Shown here piece after piece: positions 8,315 to 16,703 of a stretch of 64,000 nucleotides of DNA; the first letter of the stretch is position 1, and every line of letters begins with the position of its first letter. This DNA comes from Burkholderiaceae bacterium (GTDB lineage Bacteria > Pseudomonadota > Gammaproteobacteria > Burkholderiales > Burkholderiaceae_D): positions 1 to 64,000 of the forward strand of contig JAOAUN010000001.1 in assembly GCA_030157545.1 (NCBI GenBank), in the 5' to 3' direction. The translations under genes were made by a program, and so were the position numbers. Under the pieces are notes generated by a model. It searched no databases and was not told the DNA's origin. It saw nothing but the letters and a program-made list of their open reading frames with translations.

Positions 8315-9310
8315 ATGGCAGACGATTACGACAGCCCCTGGAAAGAAGCGATCGAACGGTATTTCGCCGACTTCCTGCATTTCTATTTTCCGCTCGCGCA
8401 TGCGCAAATCGACTGGTCGCACCCGTATGTCTTCCTCGATCAGGAGTTGCGTGCCGTCGTGCACGACGCCGAACTCGGCAAGCGCTTCGTCGACAAGCTG
8501 GTGCGCGTTACGCGCCAGGGCGGCGAAGCCGAATGGGTGTACGTGCACCTTGAAGTCCAGGGCGACAGGCAGGCCGCATTTGCCGAGCGCATGTTCGTCT
8601 ACCACTACCGACTGTATGACCGGTACCGCAAGCCGATTGCGAGCCTGGCGGTGCTGGCCGATGACCAGGCGCACTGGCAACCCGAGTCGTTTGGCTATGA
8701 AGTGTTCGGCTGTCAACTTGGGTTGCGCTTCCCGGTAGCCAAACTATTGGACTGGGCCGGCAGCGAGACCCGACTGGCCGATAGTGCGAACCCGTTTGCC
8801 GTCGTCACGCTCGCGCATCTGGCCACGCGCGCCACCCGTGATGATGCGTCAGCCCGTTATGCCGCCAAGTGGACGCTGGTGCAGGGACTGTACCGGCGCG
8901 GCTGGGGCAAACAACAGGTGATTGATCTGTTCAAAGTACTGGACTGGATGATGCGCCTGCCCAAGGATCTGGACGCGCAACTCTGGCAAAATTTGGAAAC
9001 ACTCGAGGAGGAAACACACATGACTTACATCAGCTCAGTCGAACGCATCGGGATGGAGAAGGGCCTAGAAAAAGGTCTTCAACAGGGGATTGAGAAAGGG
9101 CTTGAGCAAGGGATTGAGCAAGGAATGCAGCAGGGTCAGGCCCGCATACTGCGCATACTGGCTCGCCTGATAACACAGCGCTTTGGCGATGTACCCGTCT
9201 GGGTCACGCAACGTCTGAACGAGGCGAGCGTTGACGAACTCGAAGCATGGGCAGAAGCGGTGCTATCGGCCGACTCCATCGATGCCGTGTTCGTCGAGTC
9301 GCGCCATTGA
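8315..9310 (+). CDS. Rpn-family (PD-(D/E)XK) recombination-promoting nuclease/transposase-like protein with DUF4351
   Basis: The 331-residue product resembles the Rpn/transposase_31 family, PD-(D/E)XK-type DNases linked to RecA-independent recombination. The N-terminal half holds the nuclease-like core, with an acidic residue region near YVFLDQELRAVVHD and the strand WVYVHLEVQGDRQ (the E-x-Q pair of the fold). Near residues 245-275 lies a striking four-residue periodicity of the type (E/Q)(K/Q)G(L/I/M), as in EKGLEKGLQQGIEKG. The last 55 residues match DUF4351 (ILARLITQRFGDVP). ATG 8315 has a weak upstream site. These proteins are usually lone accessory genes. The internal repeats make length variation likely. 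Confidence 0.75.
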   Translation: MADDYDSPWKEAIERYFADFLHFYFPLAHAQIDWSHPYVFLDQELRAVVHDAELGKRFVDKLVRVTRQGGEAEWVYVHLEVQGDRQAAFAERMFVYHYRLYDRYRKPIASLAVLADDQAHWQPESFGYEVFGCQLGLRFPVAKLLDWAGSETRLADSANPFAVVTLAHLATRATRDDASARYAAKWTLVQGLYRRGWGKQQVIDLFKVLDWMMRLPKDLDAQLWQNLETLEEETHMTYISSVERIGMEKGLEKGLQQGIEKGLEQGIEQGMQQGQARILRILARLITQRFGDVPVWVTQRLNEASVDELEAWAEAVLSADSIDAVFVESRH

Positions 9311-9472
9311 ATTTCTGAACGCGCCGGTACAAAAACACAATGCCAATCTCAAGTTGTCACTTGAAAATTTTTATAAATAAGCACTGCGGTCGTCCAGGCG
9401 AAAGCTAAGACCCGGCCTCTTTCTTTAATCCACAACAAAATTGATAGCGATTTCGAACAGATACTTAGTTTC

Positions 9473-9685
9473 TCAGGTAAGCAGCGCAAAGCGCGGCACG
9501 CTTTTTCCCTCATGCTCGACGTATTCAAAAAAGACGCGCTGCGGTCTGGTCCAGATGGATCCGTCCGCAGCGCGATACACCATCATGATTACCTCAGGAT
9601 CGGATTCCAGCCTGGCAGAGCACACCTCTTCATATAGTCCGCCTTTGTAGTGCCTGTATTTTTTCATCATTGCCACTTCATTCAT
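9473..9685 (-). CDS. DUF1653 domain protein
   Basis: This is a small protein of up to 70 residues. The core KYRHYKGGLYEEVCSA followed by a VMVYRAADGSIWTRP-like strand and FFEYVEHEGKSVPRF is the DUF1653 signature, a compact all-beta domain found in many bacteria and of unknown function. The start may be ATG 9685 or the paired ATGs at 9670/9667, which would give a product of about 64 residues beginning MKKYRHYKGG. It stands alone on the minus strand between the Rpn gene and an IS remnant. Confidence 0.7.
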   Translation of the reverse strand: MNEVAMMKKYRHYKGGLYEEVCSARLESDPEVIMMVYRAADGSIWTRPQRVFFEYVEHEGKSVPRFALLT

Positions 9686-9901
9686 TAAGTTTAAAAATTA
9701 TATATCGCGTCTACAACACCTATCGTACTGAGAGTTAGTTCAATGTCAGATTTTTCAAGGAATCGCGGTAGACCTATCTGCTTGGTCCCGGGCGTTTATT
9801 TGAATGTGAGTGAATCACCAATATTTACTGGTATTTCTCTTAATATGTGCCAAAGCTAGAGGGTGTTATGCAATCTGGTGACATTTCGTTGTCGGAGCGG
9901 C

Positions 9902-10292
9902 ATGGACACCCGCAAGCCGTACCCGACCGATGTGTCGGATGAGGAGTGGGGCTGCGTTGCCCCGAATCTGACCTTGATAGACGAACACGCCCCGCAACGG
10001 CATCACGAGCTGCGCGAACTGTTCAATGCGCTGCGCTGGCTCGTGTGTGCTGGCGCTCCTTGGCGACTGTTGCCGACCAATTTTCCGCCGTGGCCAGTGG
10101 TCTATCAGCAGACACAACGCTGGCTGCATGCGGGCTGCTTCGAGGCAATCGTCAACGACCTGCGGTCGATTCTGCGCGCTGCGCAGCTTCGCGTGGGTCA
10201 GCCGCTTTCGTCGCTTGGCACGAGACTACGAACGCCTGCCGCAGACACTCGCCGGGATTCACTTCGTTGTGTTGTCGGCGCGTCTTTCCTGA
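9902..10292 (+). pseudogene. IS5-family transposase, internally deleted
   Basis: From ATG 9902 the frame encodes the N-terminal DUF4096-type domain of an IS5-family transposase (YPTDVSDEEWGCVAPNL, then [15 protein letters not shown] and [14 protein letters not shown]). After about 90 residues, near 10180, it breaks off. A different frame from about 10191 to 10292 encodes the family C-terminus ([20 protein letters not shown]). The whole catalytic DDE middle is missing and the two ends are joined out of frame. The element cannot make an active transposase but could in principle be mobilised in trans if its ends survive. Clear terminal repeats were not identified. Confidence 0.8.
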
Positions 10293-10335
10293 CTACGGTA
10301 TAAAGCAGGCTACGTATTAACCCGACAAGCTCCCT

Positions 10336-11226
10336 ATGAATGCTGTAAATCCGGTATTACCGGCCGAAGAATCAACGGCTGCAATCTTATCTCTTTTGGG
10401 TAGTGGTGTCGTTTGGGGACTGATCTGGTTGCCATTGAAATATTTTGCTGCCTTTGGTCTCACTGGCCATGGCATTGGCCTGACTGCCTTTGCCATCGTG
10501 GCAATCGTCTCTTTGCCGCTGATCTGGCGTGAGCGCAGCAAGTGGCGACCTGAATTCGGTTTGTTGATATTGATTGGCCTGTTTTTCGGTATATCCAATA
10601 TGGCATTCACCACGGCGCTGATGACGGGTTCGGTCGTGCGTGCCATGCTCTTGTTTTATTTGCTACCTGTATGGGGCGCAATCGGTGGCGCGATTTTTCT
10701 GCGCGAGCGTATCGGCCCGCGCCGGCTTGCTGCCATATCGCTGTCAATCGGGGGCGTCTTCATCATCGTGGGCGGCGTTGAGGCATTGCGTGAACCATTG
10801 TCGGCCGCTGATTTATATGCATTGTCTGCCGGGTTTTTTTATACCGCTGCTGTCATTGCAAACCGCAAGGCACGTATTATCCCCATCCTCAGCCGCACGC
10901 TGATATCTTTTGTCGGCTGTACACTGGTTGCTGTCTGCTGGCTGGCAGTGTCGATGCCGGTGATGCCCGATTTAAGTTTGCATGCATGGGGATTGTTGGT
11001 CCTCTTTGCGTTTGTATGGCTGCTTGGCGGGTCCTTGTTGACGACTTATGGTGTGACCCGTATTCAGGCGAGTCGCGCTGCAGTGCTGCAAGTGACCGAA
11101 TTGCTGGTTGCAGTATTGTCTGCTGTCTGGCTGGGTAGTGAATCATTTAGCCTGACGGATGGCCTCGGCGCTGTGCTGATCGTGACTGCGACCCTGATTG
11201 AAGCAGTCAGCCAACCGCAGGCATAG
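10336..11226 (+). CDS. EamA/DMT-superfamily transporter
   Basis: The 296-residue protein has about ten hydrophobic helices arranged as two EamA repeats (roughly residues 12-145 and 155-290), the layout of drug/metabolite transporters of the 10-TMS class. The first repeat ends with the glycine-rich helix GPRRLAAISLSIGGVFIIVGG. Each repeat finishes with a helix rich in small residues (for example SLTDGLGAVLIVTATL), and the chain ends in a short polar tail. Substrate cannot be predicted from sequence. ATG 10336 lies shortly after the IS remnant, so its native promoter may have been altered by that insertion. Confidence 0.85.
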   Translation: MNAVNPVLPAEESTAAILSLLGSGVVWGLIWLPLKYFAAFGLTGHGIGLTAFAIVAIVSLPLIWRERSKWRPEFGLLILIGLFFGISNMAFTTALMTGSVVRAMLLFYLLPVWGAIGGAIFLRERIGPRRLAAISLSIGGVFIIVGGVEALREPLSAADLYALSAGFFYTAAVIANRKARIIPILSRTLISFVGCTLVAVCWLAVSMPVMPDLSLHAWGLLVLFAFVWLLGGSLLTTYGVTRIQASRAAVLQVTELLVAVLSAVWLGSESFSLTDGLGAVLIVTATLIEAVSQPQA

Positions 11227-11310
11227 ATGAATGCGCTTGCTTGAGCCAGCATACTCGTAAGCTGGCTGGAACAAAGCCACCCTCGCAGGAGGCGAAAGTA
11301 AAATAAGATC

Positions 11311-11688
11311 ATGCTGATTATCTACGATGGCGATTGTCCCTTTTGCCGCGCTTATACCCGACTGTTACGGCTACAGCAGTCAAGCGCTTCGGTAGAAATG
11401 CTGAGCGCGCGTTCGGATGACCCGCGCATCCGCTCTTTCTGGCAGCAGGGCCATGACCTCAATGCTGGCATGCTCGTCATACTTAACAAGCAAGTCTATG
11501 CCGGTGCCGATGCGATGCACGTGCTGGCGTCCTGTTCTTCTGGCAGCGAATTCTTCAATCGACTGCATCGCGCGATTTTTTCCAGACGCATGCTGGCTGC
11601 TTACTTGTATCCTATGCTGAAATTGGGTCGGCGAATCACGTTGTTCGTGTTGCGCGTGCCGCCGCTCTCTGACTCAAATCTGCGTTGA
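11311..11688 (+). CDS. DCC-type thiol-disulfide oxidoreductase (DUF393)
   Basis: The 125-residue protein opens with IIYDGDCPFCRAYTRLL, the DxDCPFC signature for which the DCC family is named, with a CxxC redox pair in a thioredoxin-like setting. A strong AGGAGG site precedes ATG 11311. The 3' end overlaps the convergent HTTM-like gene by 15 bases. DCC proteins and HTTM membrane proteins are often neighbours or fused, so the two may act together in a redox step at the membrane; that is inference. No signal peptide is seen. Confidence 0.85.
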   Translation: MLIIYDGDCPFCRAYTRLLRLQQSSASVEMLSARSDDPRIRSFWQQGHDLNAGMLVILNKQVYAGADAMHVLASCSSGSEFFNRLHRAIFSRRMLAAYLYPMLKLGRRITLFVLRVPPLSDSNLR

Positions 11689-12465
11689 ACAATAAATAAT
11701 CGCAGGAAAGCTCGCGACCCACGCCCAGAAAAAGCGATTCAGGCCGAAATGCCAGAACACCAGAAAATGAAAAACCGCTGCGCACAGGCACCACGCTATT
11801 GCCCATGCCGGACCGGCAAGCACCAGCGGAAAACTGCATTCCCATAGTATGAAGGCCCAGGAGCACACGACCGCAAACGGCTTCTTGCGGAAAATACTTT
11901 CCGTAGGCAGCGGGCCATACACCGCGCCATCCAGAAAGTAGGGCAGTGCCCGTCCATTGCGCCAGTCGCTGCTCAAGAGCTTGACCGAGCCTGACAGGAA
12001 GTAGGACGACATCGTATGAATCGTGACGTACCAGAGGCCTGCCTTCCACGCCAGTACAGGGCCGACAAACAAGGTGGCGACTTGCGTAATCAGTACGCCC
12101 GTCAATACAACCACGGTCATGAAATCACTGCCGCCATTGAAAGCGCCGCGCCAGCGAATCAACAGCACCAAGTTGCTGGCGAAAAGCAGGATGATGCTTA
12201 CCAGATTCACGCCATAAAACAGGCTGACTGCCAGAGAGACGCGAACGATCAAATGAAGATGATGGATGCGATCGCGATACAGCCAGCCGAATAATTTTTG
12301 CAGCCAGCCTGCAGTATGCGCAAGCTCGGCTTGTTGCACTTGCCAAGCCCAGACACTGCCTTGCTGCTGTATGCGCTGCATGCGCAAGAACTCGAAGCTC
12401 TGCACCAGCAAGCTGATCGCCAGCAGGCACTCCAGTGTTCTGACGGCCTGAGTGAGATTCAGCAT
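11674..12465 (-). CDS. HTTM-like (vitamin K-dependent gamma-carboxylase-like) membrane protein
   Basis: This integral membrane protein of about 263 residues has some six hydrophobic segments and a central part (SSYFLSGSVKLLSSDWRNG, then ALPYFLD) reminiscent of the HTTM domain, which is named for horizontally transferred transmembrane proteins. The ATG at 12465 (MLNLT) is preferred over the upstream TTG at 12477; both overlap the end of the preceding minus-strand gene. It converges with and overlaps the DCC gene, a typical partner. The active-site lysine of true gamma-carboxylases cannot be assigned with confidence, so enzyme activity is not claimed. Confidence 0.65.
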   Translation of the reverse strand: MLNLTQAVRTLECLLAISLLVQSFEFLRMQRIQQQGSVWAWQVQQAELAHTAGWLQKLFGWLYRDRIHHLHLIVRVSLAVSLFYGVNLVSIILLFASNLVLLIRWRGAFNGGSDFMTVVVLTGVLITQVATLFVGPVLAWKAGLWYVTIHTMSSYFLSGSVKLLSSDWRNGRALPYFLDGAVYGPLPTESIFRKKPFAVVCSWAFILWECSFPLVLAGPAWAIAWCLCAAVFHFLVFWHFGLNRFFWAWVASFPAIIYCSTQI

Positions 12466-12989
12466 ACGCTTGCCCAACGCAAGGATGGAGACGTCAGCAG
12501 CGCAGTTTCCTCGGTTGCCTTTTCAAACGGTGGCACTAGCCGGATTTGAAATTGATAGTGGGTGATGGCGTGCTTTTCTGCTTGCGCTTCGAGCAAGTGC
12601 CTTGCTAGCCGCATGACCATTTGATAGGTGACGAATTCCCGCACGTTCTGGTCTTCATCCATGTCGAGGATGTCGGTGGTCAAATGCTCAACCAGATTCT
12701 GGTTCGCGAGTGCCAGATTGATATCCGGATTATGAAATAGCTGCAGCGGATGGCGCGTGGCGCGTGGCGTCATGTCTTGCCAGGGTTGCCATTGCGCATC
12801 GTCAGCGGCGAACCGCACGAAGAGCAGGCGAAGATGGCCGACACGATGATAAAAGCGCCAGTTCGGGAAAAAACTGCGCAGCAAAAAAAGCCACGGACCC
12901 GAGATCGTGCGGCTACGAAGCAGTAGCGTTGCCAATAAAAAAATAAAATAGGCGCCAACCAGCAGTAGCGTAAGAGAAGGGTGGGGCAT
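12459..12989 (-). CDS. Hypothetical membrane-anchored protein upstream of HTTM gene
   Basis: The 176-residue protein has one clear N-terminal hydrophobic segment (LTLLLVGAYFIFLLATLLL, residues 5-24) followed by a soluble part with many aromatic residues and the acidic patch DILDMDEDQN. ATG 12989 is chosen because the residues upstream of it (to 13046) are polar and unlike a signal sequence. The stop overlaps the start of the HTTM-like gene, so the two are probably translation-coupled and functionally linked. I do not recognise the family. Confidence 0.6.
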   Translation of the reverse strand: MPHPSLTLLLVGAYFIFLLATLLLRSRTISGPWLFLLRSFFPNWRFYHRVGHLRLLFVRFAADDAQWQPWQDMTPRATRHPLQLFHNPDINLALANQNLVEHLTTDILDMDEDQNVREFVTYQMVMRLARHLLEAQAEKHAITHYQFQIRLVPPFEKATEETALLTSPSLRWASVC

Positions 12990-13208
12990 CGAACTTATCA
13001 ATGATTCAGCTGTTTTGAAAGTAATCGATGTTTTGCATTTGTGCAATAAATTGATTGTGATTATTGCTAATGCGAACAGATCGGCAGTGTTCCTGGCTTA
13101 GCTCCGCATGCCCTGCTTGGGCCATGATAAATTTTTGACAAAAGTTTCCGATTTACAATAAATTTGAATATTGGTACATTTATCCGATTATCGGCCTTAG
13201 CTGCTCTG

Positions 13209-13607
13209 ATGAAATCCATTTTCATTTATTTGCGCTGGATTGCTATATCACTGGTTTCGACCACACTGTGTAGTTGTGCGAGTGAATCCGAATTGACAGC
13301 GATTCGTCTGGACACCAGTCATCCCTTATATGCTTCTGAATCCTGCCAGCAAAGCCTGAATGCGGCTCAGATGCATCAAGATGCCAAGTTGGCGACGAGT
13401 GTTGTCACGCCGGTATTGGTGCTGTTAAGCGGCGGCTTGCTGCTGCCACTGGTTGGTGCTAATGCGGTTCTTGATACTGCTGACCGTATTGATGCCTCGA
13501 ATTTGGCGACCCGGTGCGGCGGCAGAGGCAAGACCGCCAATCAGATTGCTGAAGGTGTCGTGCAAGGTGCAGCTTTCGGGCTGGTTACCGGGCTGCCCGG
13601 GAAATAG
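13209..13607 (+). CDS. Putative lipoprotein
   Basis: ATG 13209 gives a 132-residue protein with a basic n-region, a hydrophobic segment and a candidate lipobox ending LCSC near residue 22, which would place the mature protein on the periplasmic face of a membrane. An in-frame TTG at 13164 lies in AT-rich non-coding-looking DNA and is not preferred. A hydrophobic glycine-rich stretch (VVTPVLVLLSGGLLLPLVG) occurs midway, and the C-terminus (EGVVQGAAFGLVTGLPGK) is glycine-rich. Function unknown. It is followed by an Adhesin_E-like gene. Confidence 0.6.
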   Translation: MKSIFIYLRWIAISLVSTTLCSCASESELTAIRLDTSHPLYASESCQQSLNAAQMHQDAKLATSVVTPVLVLLSGGLLLPLVGANAVLDTADRIDASNLATRCGGRGKTANQIAEGVVQGAAFGLVTGLPGK

Positions 13608-13642
13608 CGACGGCTTTACTACTTAACTTTGAAAGTGAATGC

Positions 13643-14029
13643 ATGCGGCGCAAATTGCTAACTCTGATGCTCATGCTTACCTGTGTCAGCGCACAGGCGG
13701 GCTGGTCTCGCATCAGTTATTTTGACCAGGGTGATTTTTATATCGATCGAGACACGATCAAACGCGACGGCGACCGACGCGAAGTCTGGAGCATGCTTGA
13801 TTACCGTTCGCCGCAAATGGACGTGAGTGGAAAAATTTATCGTTCTACCCGCTCTATGCTGCAGTTCGATTGCACGAACAAGATGGCGCGCGCATTGCAT
13901 ATGGCATTTTTTAGCGGCTCCAGGCTGGGTGGAAATGAGATCAGCAAGATGGGCAGTCTGAAAGAATGGGCAGCAGTTCCTCCTGACACACCCATACGCG
14001 AAATTCTCAACGTTGTCTGCGCTCGCTGA
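13643..14029 (+). CDS. Surface-adhesin E-like exported protein
   Basis: The 128-residue protein begins with a signal peptide (MRRKLLTLMLMLTCVSAQAG, cleavage after AQA). The mature part has the pattern of the Adhesin_E family: GWSRISYFDQGDFYIDRDTI, a WSMLDY strand, a cysteine in QFDC, WAAVPPDTPIRE and a final cysteine in NVVCAR. The two mature cysteines probably form a disulfide. Family members are small secreted beta proteins; the founding one binds laminin and vitronectin, but most are uncharacterised. The 3' end overlaps the next gene by up to 17 bases. Confidence 0.7.
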   Translation: MRRKLLTLMLMLTCVSAQAGWSRISYFDQGDFYIDRDTIKRDGDRREVWSMLDYRSPQMDVSGKIYRSTRSMLQFDCTNKMARALHMAFFSGSRLGGNEISKMGSLKEWAAVPPDTPIREILNVVCAR

Positions 14030-14054
14030 AGTAACGGGCGGTTTACGCTGGCAC

Positions 14055-14774
14055 ATGCGAGCGTTACTGGCGCGTCGCCGCTGGCGTGAAACTAGCTTAC
14101 AGATTGCCGCATGGCTGGCTGAGACACGACCTGCTTCACGACACTTGCTGCTCATAGGCGGTAGCGCCGGATGGATGATGTCGGGAGCATGGCTACAGCG
14201 GTTTGAACGAATTGATGTCGTCGATCTCGATCCGCTGGCGCCTTGGCTGTTTCGACGCAATCATGGCCGCGCATTGCGGGCCAGTGCTACGCAAATTAAG
14301 TTTCATCGTGCTGATGCAATGGCAGGCTTGTCTTCGCTACTGGTTGCCTATCCCGATGCCACCGTTTTTTTTGATAATGTGTTGGGTCAGCATCGATTCC
14401 GGATGGAGGATGAGTTGGTGCGCGCTGAAGCCGAACTACGCGCTGTGGCAGGTCTATTGCGCGGACGCGACTGGGGTAGCGTGCACGATCTGTTTTCGGG
14501 GCCTCTGTCAAATCCGCTCAGCCCTATTCAGCCCGCGCTGAAAGTGGCGGCCTTGCAAAGCCCGACTGGCCTGCTTGCTGCAGGTTTACAGGGAGACCCT
14601 TTGCACCGGCATTTGCTGGCGCAAGTCGATGCAAAAGGTCCCTGGATGGATCATTTAACTTCCGCTGTTTTTCCGGTTGGCACTGCTATATCGCTGATTT
14701 CATGGCCTTTTTCACCCACCTATGCGCACTGGTTGCAGGCTGGCTGGGTTAGTCGTGACCGAGATATGCCCTAA
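14055..14774 (+). CDS. SAM-dependent methyltransferase-like (spermidine synthase-fold) protein
   Basis: From ATG 14055 the product has 239 residues; a TTG at 14013 would add 14 and overlap the upstream gene. Residues near 30-60 form a Rossmann motif I (HLLLIGGSAGWMM) followed by an acidic loop at the end of strand 2 (IDVVDLDPLAPWLF), as in spermidine-synthase-like methyltransferases. A later FHRADAM matches motif III, and TVFFDNVLGQH matches the catalytic strand 4 region. The C-terminal part is not recognisable. Substrate unknown. It probably forms a short operon with the preceding Adhesin_E-like gene. Confidence 0.6.
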   Translation: MRALLARRRWRETSLQIAAWLAETRPASRHLLLIGGSAGWMMSGAWLQRFERIDVVDLDPLAPWLFRRNHGRALRASATQIKFHRADAMAGLSSLLVAYPDATVFFDNVLGQHRFRMEDELVRAEAELRAVAGLLRGRDWGSVHDLFSGPLSNPLSPIQPALKVAALQSPTGLLAAGLQGDPLHRHLLAQVDAKGPWMDHLTSAVFPVGTAISLISWPFSPTYAHWLQAGWVSRDRDMP

Positions 14775-14880
14775 AGTATTGTTTGCTATTGACGATTTAT
14801 TTCGGTCTGTGCAATTCTAGCCGGCGATCGAACTACCCCGCTACATGCAGTGCTGGCAATAACCAAATTTGAGGACTCTA

Positions 14881-15639
14881 ATGAAACGAAAACTCGTAGT
14901 TGCATTGGCAAGCTCGCTGGTCGCTTCGTTTGCCATGGCCGCAGGTCCGCATTGGGACTATGACGGCGAGCATGGCCCGAAACAATGGGGAGCCATGGAT
15001 CCAGCGTTCAAGTCTTGTGGTGTCGGCAAGCGTCAATCGCCAATTAACATCGAAACTAAACAAGCAGAAAAGGGGGGATTAAAGCCGATTCCTTTTTCTT
15101 ATGTTCCAGGACCTGCTGACATAGTGAATAACGGCCACACTATTCAAGTCAATTTGCCAGCTTCCGGCACGGCGCGCTTCGATGGTATGGAATATAAATT
15201 GGTCCAATTTCATTTCCATACGCCAAGCGAAGAAAAAATCGATAGTATGGCTTCGCATATGGTCGCGCATCTGGTGCATAAAGCTGGCGATACCAGGCTG
15301 GCTGTCGTTGCGGTCTTATTCAAGCTTGGCAAAGAAAACGTTGCATTGAAGCCTGTGTTCGATAACTTACCCGGCAAAGAAGGTCAGACCAGACCAATCA
15401 ATGTATTCAATCCGGCCGATATTCTGCCTGCTGACCCGACCTACTTTGCTTATTTGGGCTCGCTGACAACGCCACCCTGCAGTGAAGAAGTTCGTTGGCA
15501 TGTCATGAAAACGCCGATTGAGGTTTCGTATGCCCAATTGGCTGCATTCAAAAAACTCTACAAGATGAATGCGCGACCTGTGCAGCCTTTAAACGGTCGT
15601 CGGGTGCAAATGCTGTATCAACAAAAATCAGCAGAATAA
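14881..15639 (+). CDS. Alpha-class carbonic anhydrase, periplasmic
   Basis: The 252-residue enzyme starts at ATG 14881 with a Sec signal peptide (cleavage after SFAMA). Family landmarks are HWDYDGEHGPKQWG, QSPINIETK, the zinc histidines in QFHFHTPSE and in AHLVH, and the substrate-pocket strand LGSLTTPPCSEEVRW. It would interconvert CO2 and bicarbonate in the periplasm. Two positions are unusual: the usual SEH/SEN is SEE, and the residue before AHLVH, normally glutamate (E117 in human CA II, hydrogen-bonded to the third zinc histidine), is valine. The gene has its own terminator just downstream, so it is probably monocistronic. Confidence 0.9.
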   Translation: MKRKLVVALASSLVASFAMAAGPHWDYDGEHGPKQWGAMDPAFKSCGVGKRQSPINIETKQAEKGGLKPIPFSYVPGPADIVNNGHTIQVNLPASGTARFDGMEYKLVQFHFHTPSEEKIDSMASHMVAHLVHKAGDTRLAVVAVLFKLGKENVALKPVFDNLPGKEGQTRPINVFNPADILPADPTYFAYLGSLTTPPCSEEVRWHVMKTPIEVSYAQLAAFKKLYKMNARPVQPLNGRRVQMLYQQKSAE

Positions 15640-15659
15640 AAAAATCACCATGGAATAAA

Positions 15660-15695
15660 AACGGCCCGCTCAAATTATTGGCGGGCCGTTTTTTT
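15660..15695 (+). terminator. Intrinsic terminator after carbonic anhydrase gene
   Basis: A 9-bp perfect stem (ACGGCCCGC at 15661-15669 with GCGGGCCGT at 15681-15689), an 11-base loop and a run of T from 15689 form a textbook rho-independent terminator. The A run on the left could make it partly bidirectional for the minus-strand gene ending at 15707. Confidence 0.9.
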
Positions 15696-15706
15696 AGAGA
15701 GCGATA

Positions 15707-16093
15707 CTAAATGTTATCAAGCGATTGATGTAGTCGCAGAATTTTTTCCTTTAGTTCCGGATGTGTTTCCATCATTTCCGCATTCCCGATCAACTCTCTT
15801 TTGGCGACAGGATCATTTAATGTGGAAGTCTCTGTATTTTCTGGTTTGCGAGTCCAGCAAACTACCGAAAAAAAACAGCCAGCGACAATCCACAATATCC
15901 ACACCGCGCCTGCAGGCATTGCATTTAACTCTATGATGCCCGCCAGGTCAGCAAACCAAGCTGACCAGTTCAGATCACGCCACCACAGCAGATTGCCTTT
16001 CAAGCGGCTGGTCCACGCAAAACAGATGGCAAATGAAATCCAGTTAATAGAAATTAATAGCTTTGCCTTACGCGAGACTTGATACGAATTCAT
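15707..16093 (-). CDS. Hypothetical small membrane protein in ParA-linked module
   Basis: The 128-residue protein has two hydrophobic segments (LLISINWISFAICFAWTS near residues 12-29 and GAVWILWIVAGCFFSVVCW near 62-80), which suggests both ends lie in the cytoplasm. The C-terminal 45 residues are charged and helical. It starts 3 bases after the stop of the coiled-coil gene at 16097, so the two form a tight operon. I do not recognise the family. A membrane anchor for the ParA-linked system is a reasonable guess only. Confidence 0.6.
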   Translation of the reverse strand: MNSYQVSRKAKLLISINWISFAICFAWTSRLKGNLLWWRDLNWSAWFADLAGIIELNAMPAGAVWILWIVAGCFFSVVCWTRKPENTETSTLNDPVAKRELIGNAEMMETHPELKEKILRLHQSLDNI

Positions 16094-16096
16094 TCT

Positions 16097-16552
16097 TTAG
16101 TTTTTGAGGGCATTAATCAGCTTTTCGTTCAGGGACTCAGCGATTTGTACACGCAGCTTCGAAGTTGCATGGACTTCCAGTTCGCTTTGGTAGGCGCCCA
16201 TAACCAGTTCGGAGGCAAGGGTGCGCACGCCTTCGATTTCCATTTTTAGCTCGTTAATACGATTTTCCAGTGATTTTTTTTCCTGAAGCTTGCCACTGAT
16301 AAGTCGAATTGCTGCATGCACCTGTGTCCAGGCTTGCAAACGCGGATCGTTGATTTTGAGGCTATTGAAAACATCCTGTATTGATTCGCCAAGATTAACC
16401 AACGCATCGGCAGACAAGTGATCATCTGACGGCTTCACTTGAGTATCAGATTTAATGTATTCGCTGATAGATACGACTGGGGCTGAAGCATCGCTCCATC
16501 CAGATTTGGGTTCGAATCTTTTCATTGCCGGTTTTTTAACGGTATTGCTCAT
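16097..16552 (-). CDS. Hypothetical coiled-coil protein divergent from ParA-like gene
   Basis: ATG 16552 gives 151 residues: a polar N-terminal part, then a helical region with heptad-like spacing (SGKLQEKKSLENRINELK and the residues after it) consistent with a coiled coil over about residues 95-140. Longer upstream starts (to 16645) run into the divergent promoter region. It is transcribed away from the ParA-like gene across a 151-base AT-rich intergenic region and is coupled to the small membrane protein downstream. It may be the partner of the ATPase, by analogy with ParA/MinD systems; no direct evidence. Confidence 0.65.
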   Translation of the reverse strand: MSNTVKKPAMKRFEPKSGWSDASAPVVSISEYIKSDTQVKPSDDHLSADALVNLGESIQDVFNSLKINDPRLQAWTQVHAAIRLISGKLQEKKSLENRINELKMEIEGVRTLASELVMGAYQSELEVHATSKLRVQIAESLNEKLINALKN

Positions 16553-16703
16553 AATTTTAATTCCCATGAGAAAGTATTGTGGCTTTATTAAAGGCCTTGT
16601 CCTATACTCTGTCGTTATATTATGGCAAAATTTCCCCCAAAGCAACGTGAATAATTAAATATAATTTAAAATCAACGGCTTGCAGGTCAAATCAAGGAAT
16701 ACC

